Positions 21,626 to 35,036 are shown, counted from the stretch's first letter. The stretch: DNA of 64,000 nt from Takakia lepidozioides (GCA_030704615.1 CM060731.1:66322756-66386755), one strand, 5' to 3'. The notes: generated by a model from the sequence alone, not told the origin. Numbers and translations: made by a program.

Positions 21626-24490
21626 AGAGAGAGTCATGACACTGGTTGCTAAAACCTTGCCAGCCCTAGACCCCGCCCCAAAGCAGAAGATGGACATGGC
21701 GAGGAGGAAACAACAAGTAGAACTGCGAAACCACTTCAATCCATGCCCCCATCAAAGGGACCTATCTTCATTTACAAAGTCAGACTTACCCAGCCAGAGT
21801 TACCTTTGAAAGTTCTTACCGTAGCATCAGCTTGGTGCCAACTGGGGTTCACCGCATATATGACTGAGAGTACATCCTACCCGGAGATATTTCATAGGAG
21901 ATGTTCTTTCAACTTCCCAAAAGCTCTAACTCTTTGGAGACTCCACTGCTTAAGTATTACTCTCGTTCCTCTCCAGAGCTGCACACAGAATTTAAACAAA
22001 TAGACTGTTACATGCAGCTCCTGCCATGACGTGTTACTGAGAGACAGATGTAACAAACTAACTGCCAGCATGCTCATGAGTACAAACAACAGGGCAAAGC
22101 TTAAACTACTTTGCATGTCTATTACCTCCTTATCAACTGATTCAACTCTGTTTTCCACAACTATATCCCACCTCGAACGAAGACTAAAAGCCCAACTTCA
22201 ACCTGAGATTTCCTCTTTACTTATTGCATCGAATGCAGGACAATGTAAATCCCTATTCCTGTGACAAGGAATCTCCCCTAATACAACATGTAAGAGGGTG
22301 GTCTGTCTAACAGAGGTTGGAGATAAAGAACAGCCCTTTGTCCACTGCGTAGCATCTAACGGTTGCACTTAGGCCCAATTTAAATCGATGTCCCTCGGAC
22401 AAAACAGGGTACGCGTTCGACATATGACTTACCGTTGTAATTCAAGAGCTTTTCGATGAGACCCACATGGTCATTAGCATGCGCCGGCAGCAGTAGCGTA
22501 CCAAACCCAATCCGTCCAGCGCATCTCTGTCCAATATCCAGCCCCACACATCCAAGCTCAGCATCTTCCAGTAACAACGTAAGAAAATAACCAATCTGCG
22601 AGAAATCGGCAGAAAACTTCACTCGTTGACCTGGCTAAAAGCGAGTACATCGTCGGGGAATTCCAGGCACAGTACTCTTACCCATTCGGAATACTCGGCT
22701 TGCAAAAGGTCCACAGACGTATCCCACTTGTGCCAAATCACATCCTCCACCAACTCAACCCACAAGTCAGTCTTGCCATCGCCTTCCTTCTGTGTCTCTG
22801 TCTGGAGTATACAGTACTCTCCGCCTCCTGCCCGAGATGGACACAAATGAGGACAGGTCCATGCCTTGCCACAGGTGAAGAAGCATCGCACTGGGATCAG
22901 CGAGATGCACCGCCAGCTCCACTCAAGCCGAGCGAGAGAGACAGACACTGAAAGCCTTGGAAAAGGAGAGAGAGGACCCAGGGGGCTTTGGATTAGGGTT
23001 TAGGAAGACAGTTCATCCAACTTCAAACAGCATTCATCGACTCCTTGCCTCACACGCTTCATCAACCTATTGGCAGCTTGCAGAGTGATGATCATTGGGG
23101 TGGCTGATTGAGAATTTGAGCAAATACAAACAAGAGCCGCAGACACTGCAATGCCTATGACGTCTCCACTCTCCACCACCTCGCACATCTCCACTAGAAT
23201 ACCTTATATTCATTGCAGCCGCGCTGAGAATGCTCCACTTGTGGGGCCCCGAAACATAGATAAATGTTTACAAGAGACAATACCAATCATGCCATCACTC
23301 AACCCCAACTCCAAAGCTAGCTAGCTGGCTAGCTCTGTAATCAACACGCCCCACCTAACACCACCCAACTTCGCATTTTGTTGCTCATAATTTCTGTCCA
23401 GTGTGGATGTCAGTGCAGACACTGCGCACTGTTGCTAGCGACAAGCACACTGAATACCTTGTGGGCGGCCACCCAAGATTAGCACCGTACACCTAGTCAT
23501 TGCGCACTCTGATCTCTCCTCGACCTCTGTGCACCACTGCACCCTCATACCTCATACCTACACAACACTGCAGACCTCCCCCCTGTGCTGCAGTAAGTAT
23601 CACTGCAGCAGCCAATAAAACACAGCAGGTGTGAGATCTAGAGAGAGGAGCTGTTATACTAAGGTTTCCCTATCCTCTAATCGGCTGAGAGTGAAAGAGA
23701 TTGTGATGTGACGAGGGGAGACGAATTGAGTGAATGATCATTGGGAGGGTTAGCTACTTACTGTTTACATCAGAAGGCGAGTTGGGAATCGGGATGTTGG
23801 GATGCGATAGCAAGTGGATGATCATTGATTAAGCAGACACGCTGCCTGATCTCCACGCCAACTCTCGGCACGTGCAGAAGATTACAGACTTTACTCGCGA
23901 GCGCTGCGCTTCTCACTCGCACTAACAATCTTGTCTTACTCGGCCTGCGTTGCGATCATAATCACCACAATCTTTGCAGCCCTCGCAGCAGTCTTGCGAT
24001 CTCTCCATCACTGCACCCGTGATGAGCCTGCTGCAGCGAGAGAGACGGGTTAGCGCTAATTACGTGCTAACCTAACCTAACCTAACCCAACCCCGTAGTT
24101 AGCGTCCATAACTACCGGCTGCTGTCATAACGCCATTGGCCGCCCAAAGCAGCTGTAATCTATAAACGGTTAGGCGCCCGCCGAGCTTGACCATTTCCGG
24201 TGCCCTACATTTATTTATTTATTACTTCAATATTGGCTTTAATATTCATGCAATCATTTATAGGCGAATTAAAAAAAGAGAGTTTAAAAATGATATATCG
24301 GTAGGATGAGAAGGAAAAAGCAAAAGGGTTCAAGAATTATTCCGTGCTCTGGATTCTCTGGAATGTCGTAAAATAATGGGCCCTGCTGTCGCATAAATTC
24401 GAAACGCGAAATTCCCTCTATTTTTGAAACGGGCATGATTTATATCATTTATGGGGTTTTTTTAGGCCGGCTGAGTCCGGCTGGCAGAGA
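21626..24490. other. Intergenic; upstream of the F-box gene
   Basis: Open frames at 22948-22619, 22622-22380 and 23194-23000 (minus strand) have ordinary composition but no motif I recognise and no convincing joining. A short run of cctaa units occurs at 24069-24087; it is not the plant telomere unit. An intact gene cannot be supported. Confidence 0.4.
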
Positions 24491-24788
24491 ATAATGGTAA
24501 TTTCAAAAATATCTAAAAGAAACTATTATCGGGTAGAAAAGCAGTTGGCACGTGCGGAGGGGGCCCGGCCCGACCGCGGGCTGACAGGGCGCGGGGCCGT
24601 CCGGGATCTTGGTCGTCGGACGGCGAAGGGATCGACGGAGGATAAAACTCCGGCGATCCGATCGTACGATGGTACGCTGCATATTCCGATCGTGCGACGA
24701 CGTGGCCGCCGGCGATGCGGTCCCCGGCCGCCGGCATCCTGCGCTTTTCGTTACGAGGCCGCCAAGCTCGCCTCTCCGAAGGATTTCT

Positions 24789-24848
24789 TGCTCTCTCTCT
24801 CTCTCAGAGAGAAAGCTCGAGAGAGAGATAGAGAGATCTCTCTGTCTC
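24789..24848. repeat. CT/GA-rich simple repeat in F-box 5' region
   Basis: ctctctctctctctc followed by gagaga-rich sequence; the two halves are nearly complementary and could pair. It lies in the probable 5' UTR or promoter. CT tracts are common around plant transcription starts. Confidence 0.7.
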
Positions 24849-25091
24849 AAGACTTGGTCTTTCTCGTTGTTGTTTGCAGGTACTTGGTTGCCGAACTTAT
24901 CTCGGCTGTTCGTTTTTTTCTTATTAGAGCATCCCCATCCCCATCTCCATCTCCATCCCCATCCGCAGAGAGAATTGTGGTGGAGTTCTGAGTTCTGAGG
25001 AGCAAGGTTTGTGATTTGTCTCTGTACTAGGGGATCTTGTGGTGTGGTAGGAGGAGGGGGTGAAGTGGAGCCCGTTTCTTGTGTGGGAAGG

Positions 25092-26276
25092 ATGGAGGGT
25101 GGAGAGGGAGCGTTTGAGAGTAATAAGAAGGCGAGTCAGGCATGCAAAGCGGGGTTGAATGGAGAGGAGGGAGATGGGCACAAGGTACAGGTAGCGACAC
25201 AATGTCCTGATGCGGCTTTGTGGACTGTTCTTCCCAAGGATGTGATGGAGAAGGTGTTGGCTTTTCTGCCTCTTCATACTCTTTTTCAGGCTCGGTGTGT
25301 GTGCAAGGGGTGGCAGAACATCGGTTTTTCGAACAACTTGGTGAAGTTGCGGTCGGAGATTCCGTCGTCAAGCCCGTACTTTCCTGTGTTTATATCTAAA
25401 GGTGACGATCGGCGGTGGTGTGCGTATGACCATGCGGAAAGCAAGTGGCTGCATCTGCCGCCGCTGACGTTTCTGCCTGGCGAAGCGAAGCGGATTATAA
25501 CTGGAGGGGGAGGGCTGCTGTGTTTCAGTGAAAGCCCGAATGCTAAACTGAAGAGTGTGTATGTTTGTAATCCCATGACTAAAAGCTCGAAGGTGCTACC
25601 GCCTTTGTCGAATGATTGGGAGCCGGGAATTACGCACATGGTTGTGGATGCGCAGAAGAATTCCTATAAGGTGATTGTGGCTTGCGCCCAGTACGTGGAG
25701 AACACTCATGTGTACGATTCTCAGCGGAATTCTTGGCTGGCGACCAGTTGCCTGCCCTCCCATTTCCTGTTGTGGGAGAGGCGCAGCAGTGCGTTCTGCA
25801 ATGGGTTACTGTATTGCGTGGCTCTCGAAATTGGCGGTACGAACATGGAAGGGTTGATCGCGTTTGATATGGTGACAGGGGTGTGGACCGATGTGCATGA
25901 ACTCCCTCGAGGCATAAGAGATGATCCTTATGTGCTGTCCTGTGGAGGCCGCGTCTTGCTGGTGGCTGCACAGAAGAATACCAATGGCCGCCTAACCAGC
26001 ATCCGCATAGTTGAGTTCGATCCACAAACCAAGGCATTTCTGGAGGTAACGGAAATGCCTCAAAACGTCCTCTTAGAAGTCTTCAGGTGCAGGGGAGGTT
26101 GGAAACCCGTGGCTCATGGTGACCGCATCTGCGTGGCCTCCCACAAGACCTTGCAAGCTGCAGTTTATGACATGTCCCGAAGAGTTTGGCTGGAGCTGCC
26201 CAAGTGTCCTCTGAAAAATACCAAGGTAGACATCGCTGCATTCTGCTTTGAACCCAGTTTAGACACTTTGACATAG
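25092..26276 (+). CDS. F-box/kelch-type protein
   Basis: An uninterrupted 394-codon frame. I place the start at the ATG at 25092 (MEGGEGAFES); the frame is open a little further upstream but without ATG. The F-box is at about residues 42-85 (LWTVLPKDVMEKVLAFLPLH, then ARCVCKGWQNIG). The rest reads as kelch-like beta-propeller blades (GGGLLCFSES, SVYVCNPMTKSSKVLPPL, THVYDSQRNSWL, GLIAFDMVTGVWTDVHELP, AAVYDMSRRVWLELPKC). Such proteins are the substrate-choosing subunits of SCF ubiquitin ligases; the substrate is unknown. Arrangement resembles plant single-exon F-box proteins like At5g15710. A possible 5' UTR intron acceptor (ttgtttgcag) lies near 24880. It looks intact and is the only clear single-exon non-PPR gene in the window. 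Confidence 0.93.
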   Translation: MEGGEGAFESNKKASQACKAGLNGEEGDGHKVQVATQCPDAALWTVLPKDVMEKVLAFLPLHTLFQARCVCKGWQNIGFSNNLVKLRSEIPSSSPYFPVFISKGDDRRWCAYDHAESKWLHLPPLTFLPGEAKRIITGGGGLLCFSESPNAKLKSVYVCNPMTKSSKVLPPLSNDWEPGITHMVVDAQKNSYKVIVACAQYVENTHVYDSQRNSWLATSCLPSHFLLWERRSSAFCNGLLYCVALEIGGTNMEGLIAFDMVTGVWTDVHELPRGIRDDPYVLSCGGRVLLVAAQKNTNGRLTSIRIVEFDPQTKAFLEVTEMPQNVLLEVFRCRGGWKPVAHGDRICVASHKTLQAAVYDMSRRVWLELPKCPLKNTKVDIAAFCFEPSLDTLT

Positions 26277-29200
26277 TGCTTACCACGGCTTGTGTGTGAT
26301 AAGGATTGGACACCGCTCCCTCGCAACTTGAGGGGCTGATATTTTGTATGCTTGTCATCAGCTCGTGCCCCCTTAGATAGTTGTAGGGTAGCTCTCGCTA
26401 GGAATTTTTTATTTGCCGAGATTCTCATTTTAGAGCCCTGTGATTGTGGCCTAGCTGCCAGCATGAAGGGTTTCACAGGGATGTCCCGCCCCTGGGACTT
26501 GTGAATATCTTTGAAGGGTGTTATATCCTGTCAATGTAGTGCGAGGACTTGTCAGGGGTTTGGTGATGTTTTTACTTTTATATCACAGGTAAAGTGATTG
26601 GAGGACGTCTAGCTTTGCTTGTCATGGTCAGCTTTGTGTGCTTGATTGAATGAGATGGTTTTCTTCTCTAATGAGAAGCTTGGAGTCGACAAGGACTGCA
26701 AAGTTTGTTCAATCCAGTTCCATTAGTATGTCAAGGAGAGTTAGGGAAGTCTGTGCAAGACCTTTGTTTGGTCCTCCATCTTTTGTGGCTGCATTCATAC
26801 TTCTTTAGATTTCATTAGCAGACCACTATGGGATCCACACAACTTTCACTCTATTGTTAAGACTAGTGGGTGCACACCGCCACAGTAACAGCGCTGCCTC
26901 TTTCTGGAATTTCCTGTATTATTAGTCTGCAACTGTATGGCACGTTTCATCTCAGAGGGGAAACCATTGACTGTTTAGTTGGATCTATGAGTTTATAATC
27001 TGCTATTTCTTAATTCTGGAACGTGTGAGGCCTACATGCCTCGAGTTTTGCCAATACAAAGAGGTGAGGTACCTGCAGAGCATGAAGGGTAGGGGAGATA
27101 TGCCCACCACTAAGCACCATCCCCGCCCGATCACATGGATCAATGATTGTTTGAAGGGAAGGATGCTTCCAGATGGAAATGAAAGTAAAGATAGGAGGGA
27201 CATTTGGTGATGAGAAACCAAGAGAAACGTGGAGAGTGAAGGATGAAGGATGCCGGTTGAGTATGCAGCAGTTTGAGAGCAGAGATTTGGTGCACAACTA
27301 CTCTGACAGGCTATTCAAAGACTTGCAAACAAGTGGATAGGAGCATTCAATGAGTACTGTGGTTCACATTCTGTGGGCTGTATAATTGCTAATGAACTCC
27401 TCAAATAGAGTCCACCAATGTGCCCTTCTAATTGAGTGGGAAGACAGGGCCGGTTAACCCGAATCTAATTAATTCTTGAGAAATGTGCACCCCAGTTTGA
27501 AGAGAATTAAATCAGCCAGAGAGATCTGTCATCTTAGAGATGAAGCTTGAAAAGGTTTTAACTTATGTGTGCAACGACTCTGCTTAAATGTTTATGATCC
27601 CCCTTGAGTTTTGGGCAATATGAAATCGAAAACCCTGAGTCCCCGAAGTTGGAAAGAATGATTCTTGAACTGAGAAACTAGGTGGGTGTTGGCTTCAGCA
27701 ATGAATTGGGGACATGACTGCTGAACTTGCTCTTTGAGGTCCGAGGTCCAGAGCAGAGTCCAAAGCTGTCACGCGTATGGAGTACAACTGCAAATCTCCA
27801 GGGAAACACATGCTAGCAAGACACTCTGCCGACATCTCAAGCCTCAACGAAGAAAGGAAAGTGACTCGTGAATTGGAGAAAGTTGATGGTACAGCAAAGG
27901 CTCCCACCAAGACAAGCAGCGACTAGAGTGTGAACCAAAGCATGCGTGTACTATGCTCCCGTCCACACGTCAATTTACTTCTACTGCCATTCTGTTTGGA
28001 AAACGTGCTTTCCATTAAAGGGTGCGCTTCAGAGGAGCAGCTTTTATTCGCAAATGTGTAGTGCAGACAGTGTCCGGCATTTAAGCGCGCCCAAAAGGAG
28101 GCCATGGCCGTGCGAGGCGTGCAAGGCTCGCCATGCTCAACCGAGTATAAGCAACAGTACAATTCATTCAATATCCTCTCCTAACCAGCACTCCACGCCT
28201 CCTCGCAGTTGCCAGAATGCGTTAATCACAGACAGGAAGATGTGACTCTTGTCCATTATCTAGAGGCCCAAATCCAAACCTCAGTGCAATAAGATTGGCG
28301 TAAGATTGAACCCATGATGAGCTTTGATGCCCCGCTTCTGATAACTTGTAACCTCCAGAATGCAAAGGGCTAATGGCAAAAGCGTTAGAGCCCAGTAGTA
28401 CTGATGAGGCTTCCCGTAGCAACGTGCATAGTACGTGAAGGCTGAGAATGCCTGCAGCAGCAGATGAAAAGCAAAACCGAGTACCACGGCCGTGGATTGA
28501 CGGCAGACATATAGCGGATCTAAGACGGTGTTGCAGCGCAGGCCTCCTATGTTGTATGTGCTCCTTGCCTTTACTGCCCCCGTCCTTGCTTCTGTTGGGC
28601 TTCCCTTCCTTCACTCATCATGTCAGTCCCCTCTCTTTCCAGCCGCCATCTTCACGCCCCTCTTTTTGATTCTTCTGCTATGCCCACTACGGTGGTCAGT
28701 GGTGGAGCCCAATTTGGACATGGGGCCGCATTTCAATCCAATCAAGTTATTCTTGGTCTCATCATGATGTTCTTCACTCTGTCTTTTCCAATGACTCACT
28801 CAATCCCGCACAAAAGTCTGCCATAAACTCCTACAGTCTCTCCATTGATACTGTCATCTGTGTTTCCAGACATCCTCTTTTCCCACCATCTCAATCAAAT
28901 GGGTTGTATCCGAATAATGATACTTGGGCAGCCCACATTTGTGAGTCGTGAGTCTGATGACCCACCCCAAGCATTCAACAAAGTCTTGTAGCCCTCAGAA
29001 CAACCCAATGACCATCCATTCTTCAAATGGGTATCTTCACCGAACCCACAGAACACATAGGCTAATACCTTATGCATTTGCGGAATGGTGGTCCAAAAGT
29101 GAACTAGATATGATTCCTGGCTTGCATCATTGCTACCCCTGATTCCGGGAACTGAATTTGGAATATTGTAGTAATTGCTCCCATGCATCTTCTGGTGCTG

Positions 29201-30160
29201 GGAATGGAGAGGATTGAGCATCCATCCATTTGCCGGTTGGGGATTGGGCTTACTGTGGCATTGCCTCCCATTAACTTGCAGTTGCTTATGAGTGCACTAT
29301 AAGGCTGCACCCAGTCCTTCATCACCATGCCTCACACCACCTTGCCATTATCTTCTTGCCATTACCTTGCTGGGTAACAAAAGCTTCAACTGTCAACAAG
29401 GATACATGTGTAACTGTCGCATGCCAATGTAACAGTTCACATGGTCAAGGCAAGGACTGTGCTTGCACTCTCATGAATTTGATGCCATATTTTCACACAT
29501 GTTGCTGGTGTGGGAGTGGGGGCCGTTTGATGATGTGGTTATCATGCTAGCAATCAAGGCCCATCCCAAATTCAAGATCATTTTGTAGGCCAGAAGGAGG
29601 CCTTGGTGTGAGTGGGCTATCATGTACATTGAAGGATTTCTCTCAAGTGTACAACTGATGATTTCTCTTGATCATCATAGCTACAGGAAGGATGCCATTC
29701 ATGACTCTTTGGCTTCCCTTCTATATAACATGGCATCCATGAAGTTCCAACGGCAATGAGTGTGTCAAGAAGCTTGACTTGATGTGCATAGTGATCCCAA
29801 TGTTATGCTCATCGTCGGCCGCACACATCTTACTAAGTATCCAAACAAAACCTAGGTAACCTTACCTTCAAAGCTACATATGTGTATGGTGGATGTCATT
29901 CTAGCCAACCCAACTTGGAAAGGGAGTTCATTGGGTCACCAATATGTGGGCTCGCCAGCGCTTTTGATTATGTCCATAAAAAGTTGCCTACATTCCAAAC
30001 GGGAGGCAATAGAGTGACCACTTGATCCATTTGAGGTTCATACCAGTGTTGGGCGGGTATGACAATTTGGGCATATTGAAGGGTCCCGGTAAGGCATCTT
30101 TGCCTTAAAACGGTGTGGAGGCGGTTATATATAATGTATTATATATAATGTAGGGGTTGG
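26277..30160. other. F-box 3' flank and intergenic DNA, nothing recognised
   Basis: About 3.9 kb with only short open frames on both strands and no recognisable domain, RNA gene or repeat shared with the rest of the window. The first few hundred bases probably hold the F-box 3' UTR. Confidence 0.5.
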
Positions 30161-30164
30161 GCGG

Positions 30165-30350
30165 TTACAGGAAAGTAGAAAGTAGAAAGTATAACGCCTC
30201 CCGAAGGAAGCGTAACTTATGGAGTCACTTCACCCCGAAGGACTATTGCCTTCCACTACGAAAGTGGACATCTTCATGACACACCAGATCGTGGTTTGAA
30301 CCCACAACCAAATCCAACGTGGTATGTGCCCATTACCACTGGGCTACATG
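30165..30350 (-). mobile_element. tRNA-derived SINE
   Basis: On the minus strand a tRNA-like head holds a near-perfect A box (tagcccagtgg, 30346-30336) and B box (ggttcaaacc, 30302-30293). Their starts are 44 bases apart, the tRNA spacing. The body follows, with cttcgggaggcg, and ends in a short tandem tail of tactttc units (30171-30190). It is non-coding and probably transcribed by RNA polymerase III when active. No target duplication was found with certainty. Confidence 0.7.
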
Positions 30351-31905
30351 CTGGTTGTCGGCGGTTACAGGTTATCAATAGAGGGGTCCCCAAAAAAAAT
30401 TCTCACGTTATCAATATGCCATTATCCAAGTGGAACACCGCCGGGTCCATACAACGGTTATCAATATAACCTGATTTTCAGTTATGATACATTAAGATTT
30501 TGAAAGAAAGAAAAAAACAAAGGGAAAAAAATGAAATATGAAGAATCACAATAAAATGAATTTATAGAAAGTTGGGTGCATCACATGTCTTCTCATTCAT
30601 GGGGGAATGATCCTTACATAGGAGAGAAACCAATAATAAGTGGACCGGATTTGGTTCAAAAAAAGAAAAAAAAGAAAAAGAAAAGAGATAGGACTCCTTA
30701 TGCTTATGAGCTTTGAAGGTTTTGGGTTTTCCTTCCAAAAGCCTTTGACTAACAGTCCTCTTAACCCTTAAAAACGCCCGGTGCCATAGTTTGACTTTTT
30801 CAGAAAACATGACCCCTTAAGTGAAAAAAAGGTGTAACTTTCAGAAAATTAACTTTTTAAAGAACTTGACCGCACATTAGGTGCATACCTTCCTCCGGCA
30901 TCCACCAGCCGAATTTGAGGCCAATCAGCCCCAGATCCACAAAATGCCACCATTGAATGTGGGCCCCATTTTTGGGGCCCTTTTGAGAAACATATCCATT
31001 TTTGGTAATTTCTTAAAGATTTGAGTGACGGGATCAAATGGGATTGAGGCGAAATTAGCAGGGTTTCATCCCCTTGAGATCCCTCGTCCAACAAGCCAAA
31101 AAGTATCCAATTTGGCCAATGCATGTGATGTTGCCACTTGGTCAAACCTGGGAAAATCCCATGTTTCTCTCCCTATCTGACACAAGTGTGAAGAATGAAA
31201 CAACGAGAATTACCTTTATCAAATCGTGACCCCCTGCTTGCCTGATGAGACCTCTTTGCAACTTGGCAGATCCGAGGCAATTGGGCAATGAATCTTGGTG
31301 TGCCAGGTGCCCAAGAACACTATATTTTTTTTTCACACAATTCCATGGAGAATGCAAAAAGTTATTCAGATTTTTCTAAACCCAAAAGCCCGAAACGGGC
31401 TACTGGGCGTTGAAGGGTTAAATGTGGACCTCATGTGGCTGCATAATTACTACCCATGAATACAGCTAGGTTGTAATAAAATCTCAAGGTCTTGTCTAAA
31501 AGTTACTACCCGGCTGATTTTCAAGGTTAAAGTAGGGCTCCATGTAGTAAGCCAAGTTGGCCCTGCCGGTCCAGCTTGGGCCGGGTAACCGGGGAGATGG
31601 CCCTCTATGGGTCTAATTGAAAGTAGGGTCCACCAAAAATTTGGGTGGCTGGTCTCAATAGTATCTAACTCAAGCAGGGTGCACCAAAAATTTGGGTGGC
31701 GGGTCTCAATAGTATGATACCCTGATTATTACCTGTCCGGGTATATATGTGTTCTTGTCAGAAATGTAGAGTAGAGCATTACCTGGCTTCTTAGTGAAGG
31801 TCGATTCCTACTTCATACGTTCATACTAGTGTTGGGTGGGCATATTGGTGTATCAGGGTATATTGATATATATATACCCTGGTGTGGCAAGTTTAGGTAC
31901 TTGGA
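30351..31905. other. Intergenic, with a small tandem duplication
   Basis: A 33-35-bp phrase (caccaaaaatttgggtgg, then ggtctcaatagtat) occurs twice, at about 31630 and 31682. Minus-strand frames (30849-31357) show no domain. Otherwise nothing recognised. Confidence 0.5.
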
Positions 31906-31907
31906 TA

Positions 31908-32792
31908 CGTACCCTTATATTAGGGTATATTTTTATAATATACCCTTATCCTTATATTTACCTTGCATCAAGAAGTCCATTATACCATACTTTTTTGAAG
32001 GGTGTCAGTTAAAATGAAGGGTATATCTAATCAGGCTATATAAGGTTAACATAGCCACAGCAGTAGCATTCGAGGTGACATTTAGCGTGGAGGTACTTTT
32101 TAGGGAATCTCACCCATCTAGCAAATTCATGTAGTTTTTTTTCCGTCAAACTTCGCAATTGGTGGTGTTCTCATGCAGGATGGGCGTCTAGTGTTGAACC
32201 TTTAATTCATGAACATTTTGCTCATTTCCAAGCATAGTACAAACTCTTGAACCAAAATCTTATAGGTTGCTCCATTTTGCTCCATGTGCGAGATTGAGGC
32301 AGGACAGGTTTTGGGGTCGAATTCCTGACATTCGGCACTGGGTGGGTTAAAATTTTAAATTTTCCGGCAATCTCTTTTGGGATTTAATTATCATCGAACA
32401 ACGCAGGTACGGTACCCTTATATTAGGGTATATTTTTATAATATACCCTTATCCTTATATTTACCATGCATCAAGAAATCCAATATATCATACTTTTCTG
32501 AAGGGTATATCTAATCAGGGTATATAAGGTAACATAGCCCCAACGGTAGCATTCGAGCCGGTAGCATAGCAATGACGGTAGCATTCGACGGCGGTAGTGA
32601 CATTTAGCGTGGAGGTACTTTTCAGGGAATCTCACCCATCTAGCCAAATCCTGTAGTTTTTTTTCCGTTCGCAATTGGTGGTGTTCTCATGCAGGATGGG
32701 CGTCCAGTGTTGAACCTTTAATTCATGAACATTTTGCACAATTCCAAGCATAGTACAAACTCTTGAACCAAAATCTTGTAGGTTGCTCCATC
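31908..32792 (+). repeat. Direct duplication of a ~380-bp segment
   Basis: Copy 1 is about 31908-32285 and copy 2 about 32411-32792, in the same orientation. Both start with acccttatattagggtat and contain gacatttagcgtggaggtac, cgcaattggtggtgttctc and gtacaaactcttgaacc. Copy 2 has an extra partly repeated gtagcattcga phrase. Near the start of each, agggtatatt and aatataccct can form a hairpin. No coding sense was seen, so these may be two copies of one non-autonomous element. Confidence 0.85.
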
Positions 32793-32799
32793 TGCAAAA

Positions 32800-34685
32800 C
32801 CTAAATTGTCTTAAGAATAAAAACAAGCGGCTAGTCTAGTCGCGCATGGCTCCTCTTTCTAAATAGTGGAATGTACATTCTAAAAATTCATCTGATGCTC
32901 AGTAACGGAGATGTTACTTGGAGAAGGCAACATCATGGAAGTAGTTTTCAGCAAAGGAGACAAGGTGAGGAAGGCACAATAGGGGCTTAACGATTTTTCA
33001 CATGATGCGTAGTCTCTTCTTTATTCTAAAGAGAAGCCATTGAAAATAATTGTGGGTTTGGTAAGACAGATTTTCTAGTTGGGTTACCCAAGATTAGAGT
33101 ACGGTGGGTTAAGACTTAAGACTTAAGACCTATATTAGTCTAATAAAACCCATACAATTCCGCCTTCAAATGATCAGCAATTTACGGCGTTCATAAAACT
33201 GGACATACATTCGGTGTGTATTCGTTGCGGGATGACTTACAATCAGCAACTTGTTCCCACCTCCAAACTGATCAACATTGTGCCTTTGGACTTGCATTCA
33301 CAACTCCTTATACATTGGTTAACTAACCCACATGACCATAAACTACTCATCTTCCTTCCCAAGTAGCCCACTTGTGTGTGCAGACAGTGCACCATCCTCC
33401 GAGCCTGTGCTTCTTAATGCGCTGCCTCTTCACCATGATCCTTCATGCCTCACAGAAAACATTTTGGTGTGCAGTTTGAAGCTGCATGTTGGATTTTCCA
33501 GTAGTAATTGGAGTCTGGGGTTGAATGAAATAGTTGCTGAGTTTGAGGGAGCAGAGTGAAGGACGTGTTGCAGTGATGATGATCTGCAGACTGGGGAAAA
33601 TAGATGGTCCTTGTGGGTACAATGTTGCTGTTTAGGTACTCTCTCCGTTGTCAGCCTAACTAAACCTTACCATAATCTGCATACAACTGATTCTAGCTCT
33701 GATGGTTATTTGGCCTAAGTGGATGAATGACATTCACTGGCAATTCTTCCTATCCATCTCCATGCCTTGCTCATCATTTCAAAGTATCTGTGTCACCTAG
33801 GGCTGCAAATGACTCTGTGACCGTCATTTGGAGAAGAGTCTGATACCCCATTTCCATGCTTCTCTGTTGCACTCACAATAGCTGGGCAACTCTGCAGACA
33901 GGTTCTATTGATAAATACAAGCTAGGGACAAATCGTTGCAATTGCAAGCTACATCCCTTGCCTTTCTTCCATTACCTTGCAATGCATCCAAACATTTTGC
34001 AAGAATGCATTGCCTATCAAAACAGTGTCTTCGCTTTCCACGTTGAGAGAAAAGGGGTTGCAAAAGATGAAGCACGCAGATGGTAACTATCAGATGGTAT
34101 TACTATTGAGAATGTGGTTTGTTGGCCCTGCCTTCCTCACTTTCAAGCGCGTCATCATCAACCCTAATGAAAGAGCTGGACTTGCTTTTGATGACGCAGA
34201 ATGATGCACACCAATAGTCGGAGACCTTTGAGAATGCGCGGGATGCGAAAAGACACACATACTTGCGATTAGTCTCCGAGTTAGATCGAGATAGGTGTCA
34301 TTGGAATATTCTGTCCATACTTCTAATGAATGACATCCCTTGGATGAACAGTTTTATGGTCACAGCGAGTTTTGTTTGGCCCTTAGGTCTGGAGTTCGAC
34401 TTCTGGTGCATACCATAAATGAAAGTCAATCGAATATCACCCTGCGCGCCACCCGAGTGATTCAGGGCTCAAATCCTGTGTTACCGTGATATTTATTAAC
34501 GGATACTGTGTGATCTTCCAGATTTTTACTACCTATTCATAATTACTGAAGGGCAGGGCTTGCATGAATTCCATGCATTTGTTTCCCTCTCATATAGTCC
34601 ATCTACAAGTTTCGTGCTACAAGTGCAATCGAGGTGTTTCTCAATTTCCCAATCAAGCACTCCTAGTATATAAAATCAATATCCA
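32800..34685. other. Intergenic, nothing recognised
   Basis: Short open frames only (for example 33332-33559, 33856-34204); no motif or repeat recognised. Confidence 0.5.
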
Positions 34686-34689
34686 TTTT

Positions 34690-35036
34690 CTGATACATTG
34701 TCCGCGATAATGTCACCAGAGAGTGACCTTCTTCATGACAATCAAGAACATTGTCTCTGCACCTCTGTTCACCAACTTGCAAATCTTGAGGCTGAGCCTA
34801 AAGCCCTGTCCCTGTTGGGGTCTAACTTTTGAGCTGGTCACACACAGCAGATTGATGCTTGTGTGAAGGTCTTCCTAGAGGATATCTGGAAAGCCCAAAC
34901 TAATTGTTTGTATCAAGGTAAGTCATACTACCGGAGTGAGCTCCTCGCAAAGGTAGTTTCTGGTCACTTTCGTTCCGCCCAAACTGGGCGCGAGGTCTAT
35001 GGCCACAAGGCTGCGGCAAACACAGTCTTATGAGTA
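34690..35036 (+). mobile_element. CT-tail LINE family, 3' fragment
   Basis: The plus strand reads as the family C-terminus (QIDACVKVFLEDIWKAQ, then CLYQGKSYYRSELL, then FRSAQTGREVYGHKAAANTV). It ends at the family 3' terminus, ttatgagtac. The tail here is tctatc-like. It is 5'-truncated and damaged further upstream. Confidence 0.8.

Noticed and set aside
22380-22948. Two consecutive minus-strand frames that might be a small gene
   Set aside because: No motif, no convincing splice link and overlapping plus frames of equal quality.
24069-24087. Short cctaa repeat, possibly telomeric
   Set aside because: The unit is 5 bases (cctaa), not the plant telomere unit, and there are only about four copies.
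25027-25371. Minus-strand frames opposite the F-box gene
   Set aside because: The sense frame has clear F-box and kelch motifs; the antisense ones are low-complexity.
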